Source: Pseudomonas fragi
Lineage (GTDB): Bacteria; Pseudomonadota; Gammaproteobacteria; Pseudomonadales; Pseudomonadaceae
Reading direction: 5' to 3'
DNA: 64,000 bases
Assembly (NCBI RefSeq): GCF_900105835.1
Contig: NZ_LT629783.1
Coordinates: 2,783,001 to 2,847,000 of the forward strand
In this document: positions 16,553 to 26,897 of the stretch, in pieces
Numbering within the stretch: position 1 is the first letter of the stretch
Layout: every line of letters begins with the position of its first letter
Made by a program: the position numbers and the translations under genes
Notes under the pieces: model-generated
The model's input: only the letters and a program-made list of their open reading frames with translations
Databases searched by the model: none
What the model was told of the DNA's origin: nothing

Positions 16553-17200
16553 ATGGTCTTGCGCTCGGAAATTCTGGTGAATAAAAACGTGCTACCCACT
16601 AAAGAACAAGCCCTGCCGGGCCGCGACACCCATGTACAGCTGCCGGAAACCCACTACGTTACCGGTCAGCCGCTGCTGGGCCCATTCCCGAAGAATGTCG
16701 ACTTTGCGATTTTTGGTCTGGGCTGCTTCTGGGGTGCGGAACGCAAGTTCTGGGAACGCGAAGGCGTGGTCAGCACCGTGGTGGGTTATGCGGGCGGCTA
16801 CACCCCGAACCCGACCTATGAAGAAGTCTGCTCGGGCCTGACCGGCCACACCGAAGTGGTGCTGGTGGTCTACGAACCGGAAGTGGTCAGCTACAAGCAA
16901 TTGCTGGCCATGTTCTGGGAACTGCACAACCCGACCCAGGGCATGCGCCAGGGTAACGACATCGGCACCCAGTACCGCTCGGTGATCTACTGCACCACGC
17001 CTGAGCAGCTTGAACAGGCACTGGAAAGCAAGAAAGTGTTCCAGGCCGAGCTGGACAAGGCCGGGCTGGGCACCATCACCACCGAAATCGACCAGGCGCC
17101 AACGGTGTACTTCGCCGAGGCGTACCACCAGCAGTACCTGGCGAAAAACCCGCAGGGCTACTGTGGCATTGGCGGTACAGGCGTGACCTGCCCGATTTGA
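16553..17200 (+). CDS. msrA: Peptide methionine sulfoxide reductase MsrA
   Basis: 215 residues. It reduces methionine-S-sulfoxide in proteins. The active-site motif [14 protein letters not shown] lies near residue 55, with [20 protein letters not shown] after it, and [14 protein letters not shown] at the C-terminus holds the recycling cysteines. The start follows GAGAGGACTTGAATC. The N-terminal extension of about 40 residues is normal for the E. coli and Pseudomonas type. It is followed by a REP pair. Confidence 0.97.
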   Translation: MVLRSEILVNKNVLPTKEQALPGRDTHVQLPETHYVTGQPLLGPFPKNVDFAIFGLGCFWGAERKFWEREGVVSTVVGYAGGYTPNPTYEEVCSGLTGHTEVVLVVYEPEVVSYKQLLAMFWELHNPTQGMRQGNDIGTQYRSVIYCTTPEQLEQALESKKVFQAELDKAGLGTITTEIDQAPTVYFAEAYHQQYLAKNPQGYCGIGGTGVTCPI

Positions 17201-17213
17201 TGTAGCACAAAAA

Positions 17214-17308
17214 ACTGTGGGAGCGGGCTTGCACGCGATGCAAGCGACTCGGTGTTTCTGTTACACCGCATCGCCTCGATCGCGAGCAAGCCCGCTCCCA
17301 CATTACAG
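17214..17308. repeat. REP palindrome pair between msrA and rlmJ
   Basis: ACTGTGGGAGCGGGCTTGCA and its complement (GCAAGCCCGCTCCCACATTACAGT) face each other across about 50 bases between the convergent genes msrA and rlmJ. This is the common Pseudomonas REP type (GAGCGGGCTTGC core). Confidence 0.9.
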
Positions 17309-17318
17309 TTTTCAGCTA

Positions 17319-18155
17319 TTACTCAGCGATCAACCATTCCATCTGCCAGCCGCCCTGGGTTTGCCCCAGTTTCTTGGCCAGCCACGGCAGCAGTTCGCGC
17401 AGCTCTTCTTCCAGCCCCCAAGGCGGGTTGGCAATCGCCAAGCCTGAACCATTGAGGCTGTTGGGCGTGTCCAGCGGGTGTACGAACAATTCCACCTGCA
17501 GCAACTTCGGAGCACCTGAGCCCGCAAGGTCCTGGTAAAAACGGCGCAACTGGCGCTTGTCCTTGATCGGATACCAGATCGCTACCACGGTCTGGCGCAT
17601 GCGGCTGATCGCGTCTTTCAACGATTCAGCGCAGCGCTTCATTTCGTCGAGTTTCTCGAACGGCGGGTCGATCAGCATCAAGCCACGCTTTTCAGCCACT
17701 GGCAGCAATGCCCGCGGCACATGCCAGCCTTCGCCCAAATGCACCGCTACGCGGCGATCACCTTTCATGTTGTCTTTGAGCAACACGCCGTCTTCGGGGT
17801 GTTTTTCGTTCAACAGTACACGGTCCTGGGAACGGGTCAGGCGTCGCGCCCACTCCGGCGAGCCCGGGTAATAGCGCAACTCGCCATCCGGGTTCATCTT
17901 GTGCAGCACTTGCATGTAGTCATCAGTCACTGCAGGCAGGTCTTTCTGCCCCCACAACCGCGCAATGCCTTCCAGGTACTCGCCCGTGCGGTTGGCCTGA
18001 TCGCCCTTGAGGTCGTACAAACCAATACCGGCATGGGTATCGAGGTAGGCGAAAGGCTGCTCTTTGCGCGACATCAGGGCGATGAGGCGGGTCAAGACGA
18101 TATGTTTGAAGACGTCGGCATGGTTGCCGGCGTGGAAGGCGTGACGATAGTTCAT
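17319..18155 (-). CDS. rlmJ: 23S rRNA (adenine2030-N6)-methyltransferase RlmJ
   Basis: 278 residues, full length. It methylates A2030 of 23S rRNA with S-adenosylmethionine. MNYRHAFHAGNHADVFKHI is the diagnostic N-terminus of RlmJ (formerly YhiR), FAYLDTHAGIGLYDL is the SAM-binding region, and LMLIDPPFEKLDE is the catalytic DPPF-type motif. It is convergent with msrA and tandem with putP, with a terminator between. Confidence 0.96.
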   Translation of the reverse strand: MNYRHAFHAGNHADVFKHIVLTRLIALMSRKEQPFAYLDTHAGIGLYDLKGDQANRTGEYLEGIARLWGQKDLPAVTDDYMQVLHKMNPDGELRYYPGSPEWARRLTRSQDRVLLNEKHPEDGVLLKDNMKGDRRVAVHLGEGWHVPRALLPVAEKRGLMLIDPPFEKLDEMKRCAESLKDAISRMRQTVVAIWYPIKDKRQLRRFYQDLAGSGAPKLLQVELFVHPLDTPNSLNGSGLAIANPPWGLEEELRELLPWLAKKLGQTQGGWQMEWLIAE

Positions 18156-18250
18156 GGTTGCTCCTGCGCAGGAGGCGAAGTTTACCTTGTACGCAACCTG
18201 ACGTCAGGTGGCGGGCGGTTTTTCCGAGATACGGTGAGCAACACCCAGGC

Positions 18251-18288
18251 AAAAAAAACGGCCCGTCTCACCTGGAGACGGGCCGTTT
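18251..18288 (-). terminator. Rho-independent terminator of putP
   Basis: AAACGGCCCGTCTC-ACCT-GGAGACGGGCCGTTT forms a stem of about 13 bp. Read on the minus strand, the second arm runs into eight T (the A run at 18251-18258), placing it about 40 bases after the putP stop. Confidence 0.9.
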
Positions 18289-18324
18289 CTGAACACTTCA
18301 GACTCAGCGCATGCGCTTGCCCGA

Positions 18325-19812
18325 TCAGTGGTTTTGCTGGAAGTCTTTCTCAGCAGCGTTGAAGCGCTCAACCATTCCCTGGGTCGGGCCCTTGCCAGCC
18401 AGGCTCGCCAGCACGATGGCCAGGCTGCCCAGGATAAAGCCCGGGATGATTTCGTACAGACCGAACAGTGCGAAATGCTTCCACACGATCACGGTAATGG
18501 CACCCACCAGAATACCGGCCAATGCGCCATTACGGGTCATGCCCTTCCACAGTACCGAGATCAGGACAACCGGGCCGAAAGCGGCACCGAAGCCTGCCCA
18601 TGCATAGCTCACCAGGCCCAGTACACGGTTTTCCGGGTTGGAAGCCAGCGCGATGGCGATCAGCGCAACCACCAGCACCATGATCCGGCCAACCCACACC
18701 AGTTCCAGCTGGGAAGCATTTTTGCGCAGGAAAGACTTGTAGAAGTCTTCAGTCAGGGCGCTGGAGCACACCAGCAACTGGCAGCTCAGGGTGCTCATCA
18801 CGGCAGCCAGGATGGCCGACAGCAGGACGCCCGCAATCCACGGATTGAACAGCAGCTTGGCCAGCTCGATAAACACGCGCTCTGGGTTTTCGGTCACAGG
18901 CCCGGCTACTTCCGGGTGCGCCGAGAAGTAAGCGATACCGAAGAAGCCCACCGCCACGGTACCCGCCAGGCACAGGATCATCCAGGTCATGGAGATGCGA
19001 CGCGCCTTGGCGATCGACTTGACCGAATCAGCGGCCATGAAACGCGCCAGGATGTGCGGCTGGCCGAAGTAGCCCAGGCCCCAGCCCATCAGCGAGATGA
19101 TGCCGATAAAGGACGTGCCCTTGAGCATGTCGAAGTTGCTCGGGTCGTTGGCTTCGATGGCCAGGAACGTGGTGTCCACGCCGCCGGTGGCCAGCAGCAC
19201 GATGATCGGCGTAAGGATCAGCGCGAAGATCATCAGGGTGGCCTGTACGGTGTCGGTCCAGCTCACGGCCAGGAAACCACCGATAAAGGTGTAGGCGATG
19301 GTAGCCGCAGCACCGGCCCACAGGGCGGACTCGTAGGACATGCCGAAGGTGCTTTCAAACAGACGGGCACCCGCCACGATGCCGGAAGCGCAGTAGATGG
19401 TGAAGAACACCAGAATCACGATGGCCGAGATAATCCGCAGCAGGCCGCTGTTGTCTTCGAAACGGCTGGAGAAGTAATCCGGCAGGGTCAGCGCATCACC
19501 GTTGTGCTCGGTTTGTACCCGCAGGCGACCGGCAACGAACAGCCAGTTGAGGTAGGCACCGGTCACCAGACCGATGGCAATCCAGCTTTCCGACAGACCG
19601 GACATGTAGATCGCGCCCGGCAAGCCCATCAGCAACCAGCCGCTCATGTCGGAGGCGCCAGCGGACAAAGCGGTTACAACGCTGCCCAGGCTACGGCCAC
19701 CGAGAATGTAGTCAGAAAGGTTGTTGGTGGAGCGATAAGCCATCAGGCCGATCAGCACCATTGCTGCGATATAGATCACGAACGTGATCAGGGTTGGGTT
19801 ACTAACACTCAT
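18325..19812 (-). CDS. putP: Sodium/proline symporter PutP
   Basis: 495 residues, about 13 transmembrane segments, SSS family. It imports L-proline with Na+. The N-terminus MSVSNPTLITFVIYIAAMVL and the stretch RSLGSVVTALSAGASDMSGW (TM2 region with Na+ and proline ligands) are typical. It is divergent from putA with a 460-base shared control region, so uptake and breakdown of proline are probably regulated together by PutA. Confidence 0.97.
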   Translation of the reverse strand: MSVSNPTLITFVIYIAAMVLIGLMAYRSTNNLSDYILGGRSLGSVVTALSAGASDMSGWLLMGLPGAIYMSGLSESWIAIGLVTGAYLNWLFVAGRLRVQTEHNGDALTLPDYFSSRFEDNSGLLRIISAIVILVFFTIYCASGIVAGARLFESTFGMSYESALWAGAAATIAYTFIGGFLAVSWTDTVQATLMIFALILTPIIVLLATGGVDTTFLAIEANDPSNFDMLKGTSFIGIISLMGWGLGYFGQPHILARFMAADSVKSIAKARRISMTWMILCLAGTVAVGFFGIAYFSAHPEVAGPVTENPERVFIELAKLLFNPWIAGVLLSAILAAVMSTLSCQLLVCSSALTEDFYKSFLRKNASQLELVWVGRIMVLVVALIAIALASNPENRVLGLVSYAWAGFGAAFGPVVLISVLWKGMTRNGALAGILVGAITVIVWKHFALFGLYEIIPGFILGSLAIVLASLAGKGPTQGMVERFNAAEKDFQQNH

Positions 19813-20272
19813 TGATAAAGCCCTGGCATTGTTTTTATGTTTAGCGGCGGTCTGGCCGTACGCTCACAAACGTCCTGTTTGAGACGATTAACCTTGCCGC
19901 GCATTTATGACTGATGTTTCCCCAGGAAATCCATCAGCCGATGAACCAATCTTCTGTAGGAGGTTGCACCTTGGGCGCGAATGCTATGCAACAAAGCAAA
20001 TCGGGTGCAACCAGTTTCTGCCGGGCAAGTTGCACCTTGTCGCCTTTTCGTCTCAATTCAGGGTTTTTGCGCCTTTTCGGAGCAAAGACCCCGCCAAACC
20101 GAAGAAAAAGCACCAAGGAAGAGCAGCCATCCAACCCGCGCAAAAGATTCCTGACGAAGCGTCGACCAATCGACACAAAAACGGGTTGCACCTAGTTGCA
20201 CCCGTTTCAGCGCAGCGCTAATCTTGCCGCCAGCTGCTGCCACGCAAATGTGGCACCCATGAGGATAAAAAA
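19813..20272. promoter_or_regulatory. putP-putA intergenic control region with six GTTGCA (PutA) boxes
   Basis: GTTGCA, the published core of the PutA ribbon-helix-helix operator in enterobacteria, occurs at 19963-19968, 20029-20034, 20185-20190 and 20195-20200 on the plus strand, and at 19987-19992 and 20006-20011 on the minus strand. Several are flanked as GTTGCACC. The last two are a direct repeat 10 bases apart, one helical turn, just before putA. The rest of the 460 bases holds no gene. putA has GAGGATAAAAAA before its ATG. Confidence 0.85.
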
Positions 20273-23200
20273 ATGGCTACCACCACCCTTGGGGTCAAAC
20301 TTGATGACCCAACCCGCGAGCGCCTCAAGGCCGCCGCGACCTCGATTGATCGCACGCCACACTGGCTGATCAAGCAGGCAATCTTCAATTACCTGGAAAA
20401 ACTCGAGGGTGGTGCAACCCTGACCGAGTTGAGCGGTATCCCTGGCACTGCCAGCGATGACGCCGACGACGTACAAGCCGACCATGCGCATCAGTGCTTC
20501 CTGGAATTCGCCGAAAGCATCCTGCCGCAGTCCGTACTGCGCGCTGCCATCACTTCGGCGTACCGTCGCCCGGAACCCGAAGTGGTGCCCATGCTGCTGG
20601 AGCAGGCTCGCCTGCCCGCCCCGATGGCCGAAGCCACGCAAACCCTGGCCGCCTCGATTGCCGAAAAACTGCGCAATCAGAAGAGCGCCGGTGGCCGTGC
20701 CGGCATCGTGCAAGGTTTGCTGCAGGAATTTTCCCTGTCGTCCCAGGAGGGCGTAGCCCTGATGTGCCTGGCCGAAGCGCTGCTGCGTATCCCGGACAAG
20801 GGCACCCGTGACGCCCTGATCCGCGACAAGATCAGCACCGGCAACTGGCACCCGCACCTGGGCAACAGCCCGTCGCTGTTCGTCAACGCCGCCACCTGGG
20901 GCCTGCTGCTGACCGGCAAGCTGGTGTCGACGCACAACGAAGCCGGCCTGACCTCCTCCCTGAGCCGCATCATCGGCAAAAGTGGCGAGCCGATGATCCG
21001 CAAGGGCGTCGACATGGCCATGCGCCTGATGGGTGAGCAATTTGTCACCGGCGAAACCATCGCCGAAGCCCTGGCCAACGCCACGCGCTTTGAAGCCAAG
21101 GGCTTCCGTTACTCCTACGACATGCTCGGTGAAGCCGCACTGACCGAGCATGACGCACAGAAGTACCTCGCGTCCTACGAGCAAGCCATCCACTCGATCG
21201 GCAAGGCTTCCCACGGCCGTGGCATCTACGAAGGCCCGGGCATCTCCATCAAGCTGTCGGCCCTGCACCCGCGTTACAGCCGCGCCCAGTATGAACGCGT
21301 GATGGACGAACTGTACCCGCGCCTGCTGTCGCTGACCTTGCTGGCCAAGAAGTATGACATCGGCCTCAACATTGACGCCGAAGAAGCCGACCGCCTGGAA
21401 ATCTCCCTCGATCTGCTTGAGCGTCTGTGCTTCGAACCACAGCTGGCGGGCTGGAACGGCATAGGTTTCGTGATCCAGGCCTACCAGAAGCGTTGCCCTT
21501 ATGTGATCGACTATGTGATCGATCTGGCGCGCCGCAGCCGTCATCGCCTGATGATCCGCCTGGTGAAAGGCGCGTACTGGGACAGCGAAATCAAGCGCGC
21601 CCAGGTCGAAGGCCTGGAAGGCTACCCGGTGTACACCCGCAAGGTGTACACCGATGTGTCCTACCTCGCTTGTGCGAAAAAGCTGCTGGCCGTGCCGGAA
21701 GCCATCTATCCGCAATTCGCCACCCACAACGCCCAAACGTTGTCGGCGATTTACCACATTGCCGGTCAGAACTACTACCCGGGCCAGTACGAGTTCCAGT
21801 GCCTGCACGGCATGGGCGAACCCCTCTACGAGCAGGTTGTAGGCAAAGTTTCTGAAGGCAAGTTGAACCGCCCCTGCCGCGTGTACGCTCCGGTCGGTAC
21901 CCACGAAACACTGCTGGCTTATCTGGTACGTCGCCTGCTGGAAAACGGCGCGAACACCTCGTTCGTCAACCGCATCGCTGACCACACCATCGCGATCCAC
22001 GAGCTGGTGGCCGACCCGGTGAGCCAGATCGAGCAAATGGCCACGGCCGAAGGCGGCTTTGGCTTGCCTCACCCGCGCATCCCGCTGCCGCGTGACCTGT
22101 ATGGCAGCGAACGCGCCAACTCCAGCGGCATCGACATGTCCAACGAACACCGCCTGGCATCGTTGTCCTGCGCCTTGCTGGCCACGGCCCACAACGACTG
22201 GAAAGCCGCACCGATGCTCGGTTGCGATTCCAGCAGCGAAACCCCGGCAGCGGTGCTCAACCCGGCCGACCTGCGTGATGTGGTCGGGCATGTACAAGAA
22301 GCCACCGTTGAGGACGCTGACAACGCCATCCAGTGCGCCCTGAGCGCTGCACCGATCTGGCAGGCCACCCCGCCCGCCGAGCGTGCTGCGATCCTGGAAC
22401 GCGCCGCCGACCTGATGGAAGGCGAGATCCAGCCACTGATGGGCCTGCTGGCCCGCGAAGCCGGCAAGACCTTCGCCAACGCCATCGCCGAAGTGCGCGA
22501 AGCCGTGGATTTCCTGCGTTACTACGCGGTACAGGCGCGCAACGACTTCACCAACGATGCCCACCGCCCATTGGGCCCGGTGGTCTGCATCAGCCCGTGG
22601 AACTTCCCGCTGGCCATCTTCAGCGGCCAGGTGGCTGCAGCACTGGCAGCCGGCAACCCGGTACTGGCCAAGCCTGCGGAACAAACGCCGCTGGTTGCTG
22701 CACAAGCCGTACGCATCCTGCTCGAAGCCGGCATCCCGCAAGGCGTGCTGCAATTGCTGCCGGGCCGTGGCGAAACCGTCGGCGCACGTTTGGTGGGCGA
22801 TGATCGCGTGAAAGGCGTGATGTTCACCGGCTCCACCGAAGTTGCCCGCCTGTTGCAACGCAACATCGCCGGCCGCCTCGATGCCCAGGGCCGTCCAATC
22901 CCGCTGATCGCCGAAACCGGCGGCCAGAACGCCATGATCGTCGACTCTTCGGCCCTGACCGAACAAGTGGTTATCGACGTGGTGTCCTCGGCGTTCGACA
23001 GCGCCGGTCAACGCTGCTCGGCACTGCGCGTACTGTGCCTGCAGGAAGATTCGGCAGACCGCGTCATCGAAATGCTCAAAGGTGCCATGGCCGAGTCGCG
23101 CATGGGCAACCCTGAGCGTCTGAACGTGGACATTGGCCCGGTAATCGACGCCGAAGCCAAGGCCGGGATCGAGCAACATATCCAGGGCATGCGCGACAAG

Positions 23201-24226
23201 GGCCGTACTGTTTACCAGATGGCCATTGCCGATATCGAAGAATGCAAACGCGGCACCTTCGTCATGCCGACCCTGATTGAACTGGAAAGCTTCGACGAGC
23301 TGGAACGTGAGATCTTCGGGCCGGTGCTGCACGTGGTGCGCTACAAGCGCAAGGACATCGACCAGCTGATCGCACAGATCAACGCTTCGGGTTACGGCCT
23401 GACGCTGGGCGTGCATACCCGCATCGACGAAACCATTGCCAAGGTGGTCAACAACGTCAACGCCGGTAACGTCTACGTCAACCGCAACATCGTGGGTGCC
23501 GTGGTCGGCGTGCAGCCGTTCGGCGGTGAAGGCCTGTCGGGCACCGGCCCGAAAGCCGGCGGTCCGCTGTACCTGTACCGCCTGCTGTCGACCCGCCCGG
23601 GCAATGCGATCGAGCAATCGTTCGCCAAGGTCGATGCCGTAACAGCTCCTGATACCCAGGCCCGCGAAGCCATGAGCAAACCGCTCACGGCCCTGCAAGC
23701 CTGGGCCAGCAACAACCAGCAGCCAGCGCTGGCCGAACTGTGCAGCGAATACGCCGCTCACTCGCAAAGCGGCATCACGCGCCTGCTCAACGGCCCGACC
23801 GGCGAGCGCAACAGCTACGCCATCCTGCCGCGTGAACACGTGCTGTGCCTGGCCGAGGTTGAAAGCGACCTGCTGACCCAACTGGCTGCCGTTCTGGCCG
23901 TGGGCAGCTCGGCCGTCCTGCCGCAAAGCGAACTGGCCAAGGCTTTGCTGGCACGCCTGCCAAAAGAGGTGCAGGCGCGCATCACGCTGGTGGCCGACTG
24001 GACCAAGGACGACGTGATCTTCGACGCCGTCCTGCACCACGGTGATTGCGACCAGCTGCGTGACGTGTGCCAGCAAGTGGCACAACGGGCTGGCGCCATC
24101 GTTGGCGTACAGGGCCTGTCCCAGGGTGAAACCAATATCGCCCTGGAACGCCTGGTGATCGAACGCGCCTTGAGCGTCAACACCGCTGCTGCGGGTGGCA
24201 ACGCGAGCCTGATGACCATCGGTTGA
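20273..24226 (+). CDS. putA: Trifunctional PutA: proline dehydrogenase, P5C dehydrogenase, repressor
   Basis: 1317 residues, the long regulatory form. Oxidises proline to glutamate in two steps, with FAD then NAD+, at the membrane. Residues 1-50 (TTTLGVKLDDPTRERLKAAA) are the ribbon-helix-helix DNA-binding domain. The proline dehydrogenase barrel spans about 260-570 (RLMIRLVKGAYWDSEIKRAQ). The aldehyde dehydrogenase domain spans about 640-1110, with AETGGQNAMIV and the catalytic Cys in DSAGQRCSALRVL. A C-terminal domain of about 190 residues closes the substrate tunnel. GTTGCA boxes upstream imply autoregulation. Confidence 0.98.
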   Translation: MATTTLGVKLDDPTRERLKAAATSIDRTPHWLIKQAIFNYLEKLEGGATLTELSGIPGTASDDADDVQADHAHQCFLEFAESILPQSVLRAAITSAYRRPEPEVVPMLLEQARLPAPMAEATQTLAASIAEKLRNQKSAGGRAGIVQGLLQEFSLSSQEGVALMCLAEALLRIPDKGTRDALIRDKISTGNWHPHLGNSPSLFVNAATWGLLLTGKLVSTHNEAGLTSSLSRIIGKSGEPMIRKGVDMAMRLMGEQFVTGETIAEALANATRFEAKGFRYSYDMLGEAALTEHDAQKYLASYEQAIHSIGKASHGRGIYEGPGISIKLSALHPRYSRAQYERVMDELYPRLLSLTLLAKKYDIGLNIDAEEADRLEISLDLLERLCFEPQLAGWNGIGFVIQAYQKRCPYVIDYVIDLARRSRHRLMIRLVKGAYWDSEIKRAQVEGLEGYPVYTRKVYTDVSYLACAKKLLAVPEAIYPQFATHNAQTLSAIYHIAGQNYYPGQYEFQCLHGMGEPLYEQVVGKVSEGKLNRPCRVYAPVGTHETLLAYLVRRLLENGANTSFVNRIADHTIAIHELVADPVSQIEQMATAEGGFGLPHPRIPLPRDLYGSERANSSGIDMSNEHRLASLSCALLATAHNDWKAAPMLGCDSSSETPAAVLNPADLRDVVGHVQEATVEDADNAIQCALSAAPIWQATPPAERAAILERAADLMEGEIQPLMGLLAREAGKTFANAIAEVREAVDFLRYYAVQARNDFTNDAHRPLGPVVCISPWNFPLAIFSGQVAAALAAGNPVLAKPAEQTPLVAAQAVRILLEAGIPQGVLQLLPGRGETVGARLVGDDRVKGVMFTGSTEVARLLQRNIAGRLDAQGRPIPLIAETGGQNAMIVDSSALTEQVVIDVVSSAFDSAGQRCSALRVLCLQEDSADRVIEMLKGAMAESRMGNPERLNVDIGPVIDAEAKAGIEQHIQGMRDKGRTVYQMAIADIEECKRGTFVMPTLIELESFDELEREIFGPVLHVVRYKRKDIDQLIAQINASGYGLTLGVHTRIDETIAKVVNNVNAGNVYVNRNIVGAVVGVQPFGGEGLSGTGPKAGGPLYLYRLLSTRPGNAIEQSFAKVDAVTAPDTQAREAMSKPLTALQAWASNNQQPALAELCSEYAAHSQSGITRLLNGPTGERNSYAILPREHVLCLAEVESDLLTQLAAVLAVGSSAVLPQSELAKALLARLPKEVQARITLVADWTKDDVIFDAVLHHGDCDQLRDVCQQVAQRAGAIVGVQGLSQGETNIALERLVIERALSVNTAAAGGNASLMTIG

Positions 24227-24244
24227 TGGGGTGATCGGGCACTG

Positions 24245-24281
24245 AAAAACCGGGCTCCCGAAAGGGTAGCCCGGTTTTTTT
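24245..24281. terminator. Terminator after putA, probably bidirectional
   Basis: AAAAACCGGGCT...AGCCCGGTTTTTTT has a GC stem flanked by A on the left and T on the right. It sits between convergent putA and the membrane protein gene and could serve both. Confidence 0.88.
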
Positions 24282-24292
24282 ACGACACGATT

Positions 24293-24874
24293 TCAGCGCT
24301 GGCCCGTGAACGCCACATAGGCAACGGCGGCCATCAACAGCGCACCGACCACCATCCAGGCAATATTGATGCCGTTCAAGGCCTTGTTAAGGCTGCCCTG
24401 CGGGTCACCCGCCAGGGTGTTGATTGCGCGCTGGGCAGCCACCAGCATGGCGCAGCAAACGGCAATCAACGCCACATTGGCAAACAACACGTAGGCCTCA
24501 TCCGAGGGCCGGGTAAAGAACGTGTTCACCAGCACCGAGAACATGACCAGCCCCATGATGACCAGCCCCCTGGTCTCGGGCTGCCAGAAATAGTAGCGCC
24601 CAGACCTGTCCAGACCGTTTTGCACCACTTCAAACAACGGCAGGATAAAAAATGGCCAAAGTACCCCGCGCACCCCCGGCGTGATTGACGCCCCGCTCAC
24701 TGCTTTGTAGGACGCCCAGTTGCGATATGACCAATAGACCATGTACCCGCCTGCCGTAAACCCATACAGCAACAGAAACTTGCTGACAGACACGACATAG
24801 AGGTTGATCCGCTTGTCGTCGCACTGCGATGGGGTGTTCGATAGCCTGTTGCCAGCCTCGGTTGCGGGGTTCAT
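24293..24874 (-). CDS. Uncharacterised integral membrane protein
   Basis: 193 residues from ATG 24874 (MNPATEAGNRLSNTPSQC), preceded by a weak GGACAGG; an upstream in-frame ATG at 24889 is possible. Four hydrophobic segments are visible: FLLLYGFTAGGYMVYWSY, GVLWPFFILPLFEVVQ, LVIMGLVMFSVLVNTFF and the C-terminal IAWMVVGALLMAAVAYVAF, plus a further one around VALIAVCCAMLVAAQ. The segment WSYRNWASYK after the first helix resembles small DUF4234-like membrane proteins, but no function is assigned. It converges on putA. Confidence 0.7.
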   Translation of the reverse strand: MNPATEAGNRLSNTPSQCDDKRINLYVVSVSKFLLLYGFTAGGYMVYWSYRNWASYKAVSGASITPGVRGVLWPFFILPLFEVVQNGLDRSGRYYFWQPETRGLVIMGLVMFSVLVNTFFTRPSDEAYVLFANVALIAVCCAMLVAAQRAINTLAGDPQGSLNKALNGINIAWMVVGALLMAAVAYVAFTGQR

Positions 24875-25119
24875 AGCCTGTCCATGCATAAATGGGAGGC
24901 TGCAGTAGACACAAATTGCCCAATATAAAAATGCAGTGAAAATCTGTTTTTTATGTAAGAAAGACCTTTCAACCCTACTAAACAGGCCCAAATACGCTCA
25001 GGGCGAAATTCATTCAAAACCTTTTTGACAGCCCGCCAATCGCGCAGGTTAGAATCGATGGCACGCAGGCTGCATGTTGAGTCTGCGCCCTGTCTTTTGA
25101 GCTTTCTGGAGTACTGCCT

Positions 25120-26862
25120 TTGAATGCGACGACCATCAACAGCCTGTTCTTGATCGGCGCGTTGCTGGTAGGTGCAAGCATCCTGGTGAGTTCCCTGTCT
25201 TCGCGCCTGGGCATCCCGATCCTGGTCATCATCCTTGCGGTGGGCATGACGGCGGGTGTCGATGGCGGCGGCATTATTTTTGACAACTACCCCACGGCCT
25301 ACCTGGTGGGTAACCTCGCCCTGGCGGTGATTCTGCTCGATGGCGGCTTGCGCACCCGGGTTTCCAGTTTTCGCGTGGCGTTATGGCCCGCGTTATCGCT
25401 GGCCACGGTGGGGGTGATGATCACCACCGGGCTGACCGGGCTGATGGCCGCCTGGCTGTTCAATCTCAACTTGATCCAGGGCCTGCTGGTCGGCGCCATT
25501 GTCGGCTCCACCGATGCCGCGGCGGTGTTCTCGCTGCTGGGCGGCAAGGGCCTGAACGAGCGGGTTTCCGCCAGCCTTGAGATCGAATCAGGCAGCAACG
25601 ACCCGATGGCGGTGTTCCTCACCGTCACTCTGATCGACATGCTCGCCAGCGGCGAAACCGGCCTGCACTGGAGCCTGTTGTTCAATCTGGTGCGCGAATT
25701 TGCCATCGGCGGCGCAGTCGGCCTGGCAGGCGGCTGGCTGATGCTGCAGATGGTCAACCGGATCAACCTGGCCAACGGCCTGTACCCGATCCTGGTGATC
25801 GCCGGCGGCCTGGTAGTCTTCTCCCTGACCAACGCCCTGCACGGCAGCGGCTTCCTCGCGGTCTACCTGTGCGGCCTGGTGATCGGCAACAGCCCGATCC
25901 GCAGCCGTCATGGCATTTTGCATATGCTCGACGGCATGGCCTGGCTGGCCCAGATCGGCATGTTCCTGGTGCTGGGCTTGCTGGTCACGCCACACGACCT
26001 GCTGCCCATCGCCATTCCCGCGCTGGCCCTGGCCCTGTGGATGATTCTGTTCGCCCGCCCCTTGTCGGTGATGGTCGGCCTGCTGCCCTTCAAGGCCTTC
26101 CACGGCCGCGAAAAAGCCTTTATTTCGTGGGTAGGCCTGCGCGGCGCGGTGCCGATCATTCTCGCGGTGTTCCCGCTGATGGCCGGGCTGCCCAATGCGC
26201 AGCTGTATTTCAACCTGGCGTTCTTTATCGTGCTGGTGTCCCTGTTGGTGCAAGGCACCAGCCTGCCGTGGGTTGCCAAGCTGCTCAAGGTGACCGTGCC
26301 GCCAGACCTCGCCCCCGTGTCCCGTTCAGCCCTTGAAGTGCATGTCACCAGCGAGTGGGAACTCTTTGTTTATCGCCTCGACGCACAAAACTGGTGCATC
26401 GGCGCTGCCCTGCGCGAGCTGAAAATGCCTGACGGCACCCGCATTGCGGCCCTGTTTCGCGACAAGAAACTGCTCCACCCGTCGGGCAGCACCACCCTTG
26501 AAGTGGGTGATCTGCTCTGTGTCATCGGCCATGAACATGACTTGCCAGCCTTGGGCAAACTGTTCAGCCAGCCTCCGAGCCGTGGCCTGGACCTGCGCTT
26601 TTTTGGCGATTTCGTACTCGAAGGCGACGCCCAGCTGGGCGCTGTAGCCGCCTTGTACGGCCTCAAGCTCGACGGCATCAACCCGGACACCTCGCTGAGC
26701 AGCTTCATTGCCCACAAGGTCGGCGGCGCGCCAGTGGTCGGCGACCAGGTGGAATGGAACAACACCATCTGGACGGTTGCGATGATGGAAGGGAACAAGA
26801 TCGCCAAAGTGGGCGTCAGATTCCCCGAAGGAAGTGCACCGGGCCCCGGGCTGTTCCTCTAA
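25120..26862 (+). CDS. nhaP2: K+/H+ antiporter NhaP2 (CPA1 family)
   Basis: 580 residues. Starts at TTG 25120 after CTGGAG; no ATG lies near. Exchanges cytoplasmic K+ for H+ at the inner membrane. About 12 helices occupy residues 1-390, including [20 protein letters not shown] (the CPA1 core helix with the conserved T-D-A) and [20 protein letters not shown] with the N-D pair. The C-terminal cytoplasmic part contains an RCK_C/TrkA-C-like domain and a CorC/HlyC-like domain ([19 protein letters not shown] onward). mscK begins 35 bases later on the same strand, a pairing consistent with osmotic and K+ homeostasis. Confidence 0.92.
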   Translation: MNATTINSLFLIGALLVGASILVSSLSSRLGIPILVIILAVGMTAGVDGGGIIFDNYPTAYLVGNLALAVILLDGGLRTRVSSFRVALWPALSLATVGVMITTGLTGLMAAWLFNLNLIQGLLVGAIVGSTDAAAVFSLLGGKGLNERVSASLEIESGSNDPMAVFLTVTLIDMLASGETGLHWSLLFNLVREFAIGGAVGLAGGWLMLQMVNRINLANGLYPILVIAGGLVVFSLTNALHGSGFLAVYLCGLVIGNSPIRSRHGILHMLDGMAWLAQIGMFLVLGLLVTPHDLLPIAIPALALALWMILFARPLSVMVGLLPFKAFHGREKAFISWVGLRGAVPIILAVFPLMAGLPNAQLYFNLAFFIVLVSLLVQGTSLPWVAKLLKVTVPPDLAPVSRSALEVHVTSEWELFVYRLDAQNWCIGAALRELKMPDGTRIAALFRDKKLLHPSGSTTLEVGDLLCVIGHEHDLPALGKLFSQPPSRGLDLRFFGDFVLEGDAQLGAVAALYGLKLDGINPDTSLSSFIAHKVGGAPVVGDQVEWNNTIWTVAMMEGNKIAKVGVRFPEGSAPGPGLFL

Positions 26863-26897
26863 ACTGCAACTTTCTGCCCCTTGTCTGACCGGTATCT

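Noticed and set aside
17216..17447. Short plus-strand frames through the REP pair after msrA.
   Set aside because: They consist of translated REP sequence and antisense of rlmJ.
20207..24085. Open minus-strand frame of nearly 1300 codons opposite putA.
   Set aside because: It mirrors putA, a full-length known enzyme with proper start and ribosome site. The antisense protein is rich in His/Gln/Arg/Val as expected from complementing GC-rich codons and has no recognisable domain.
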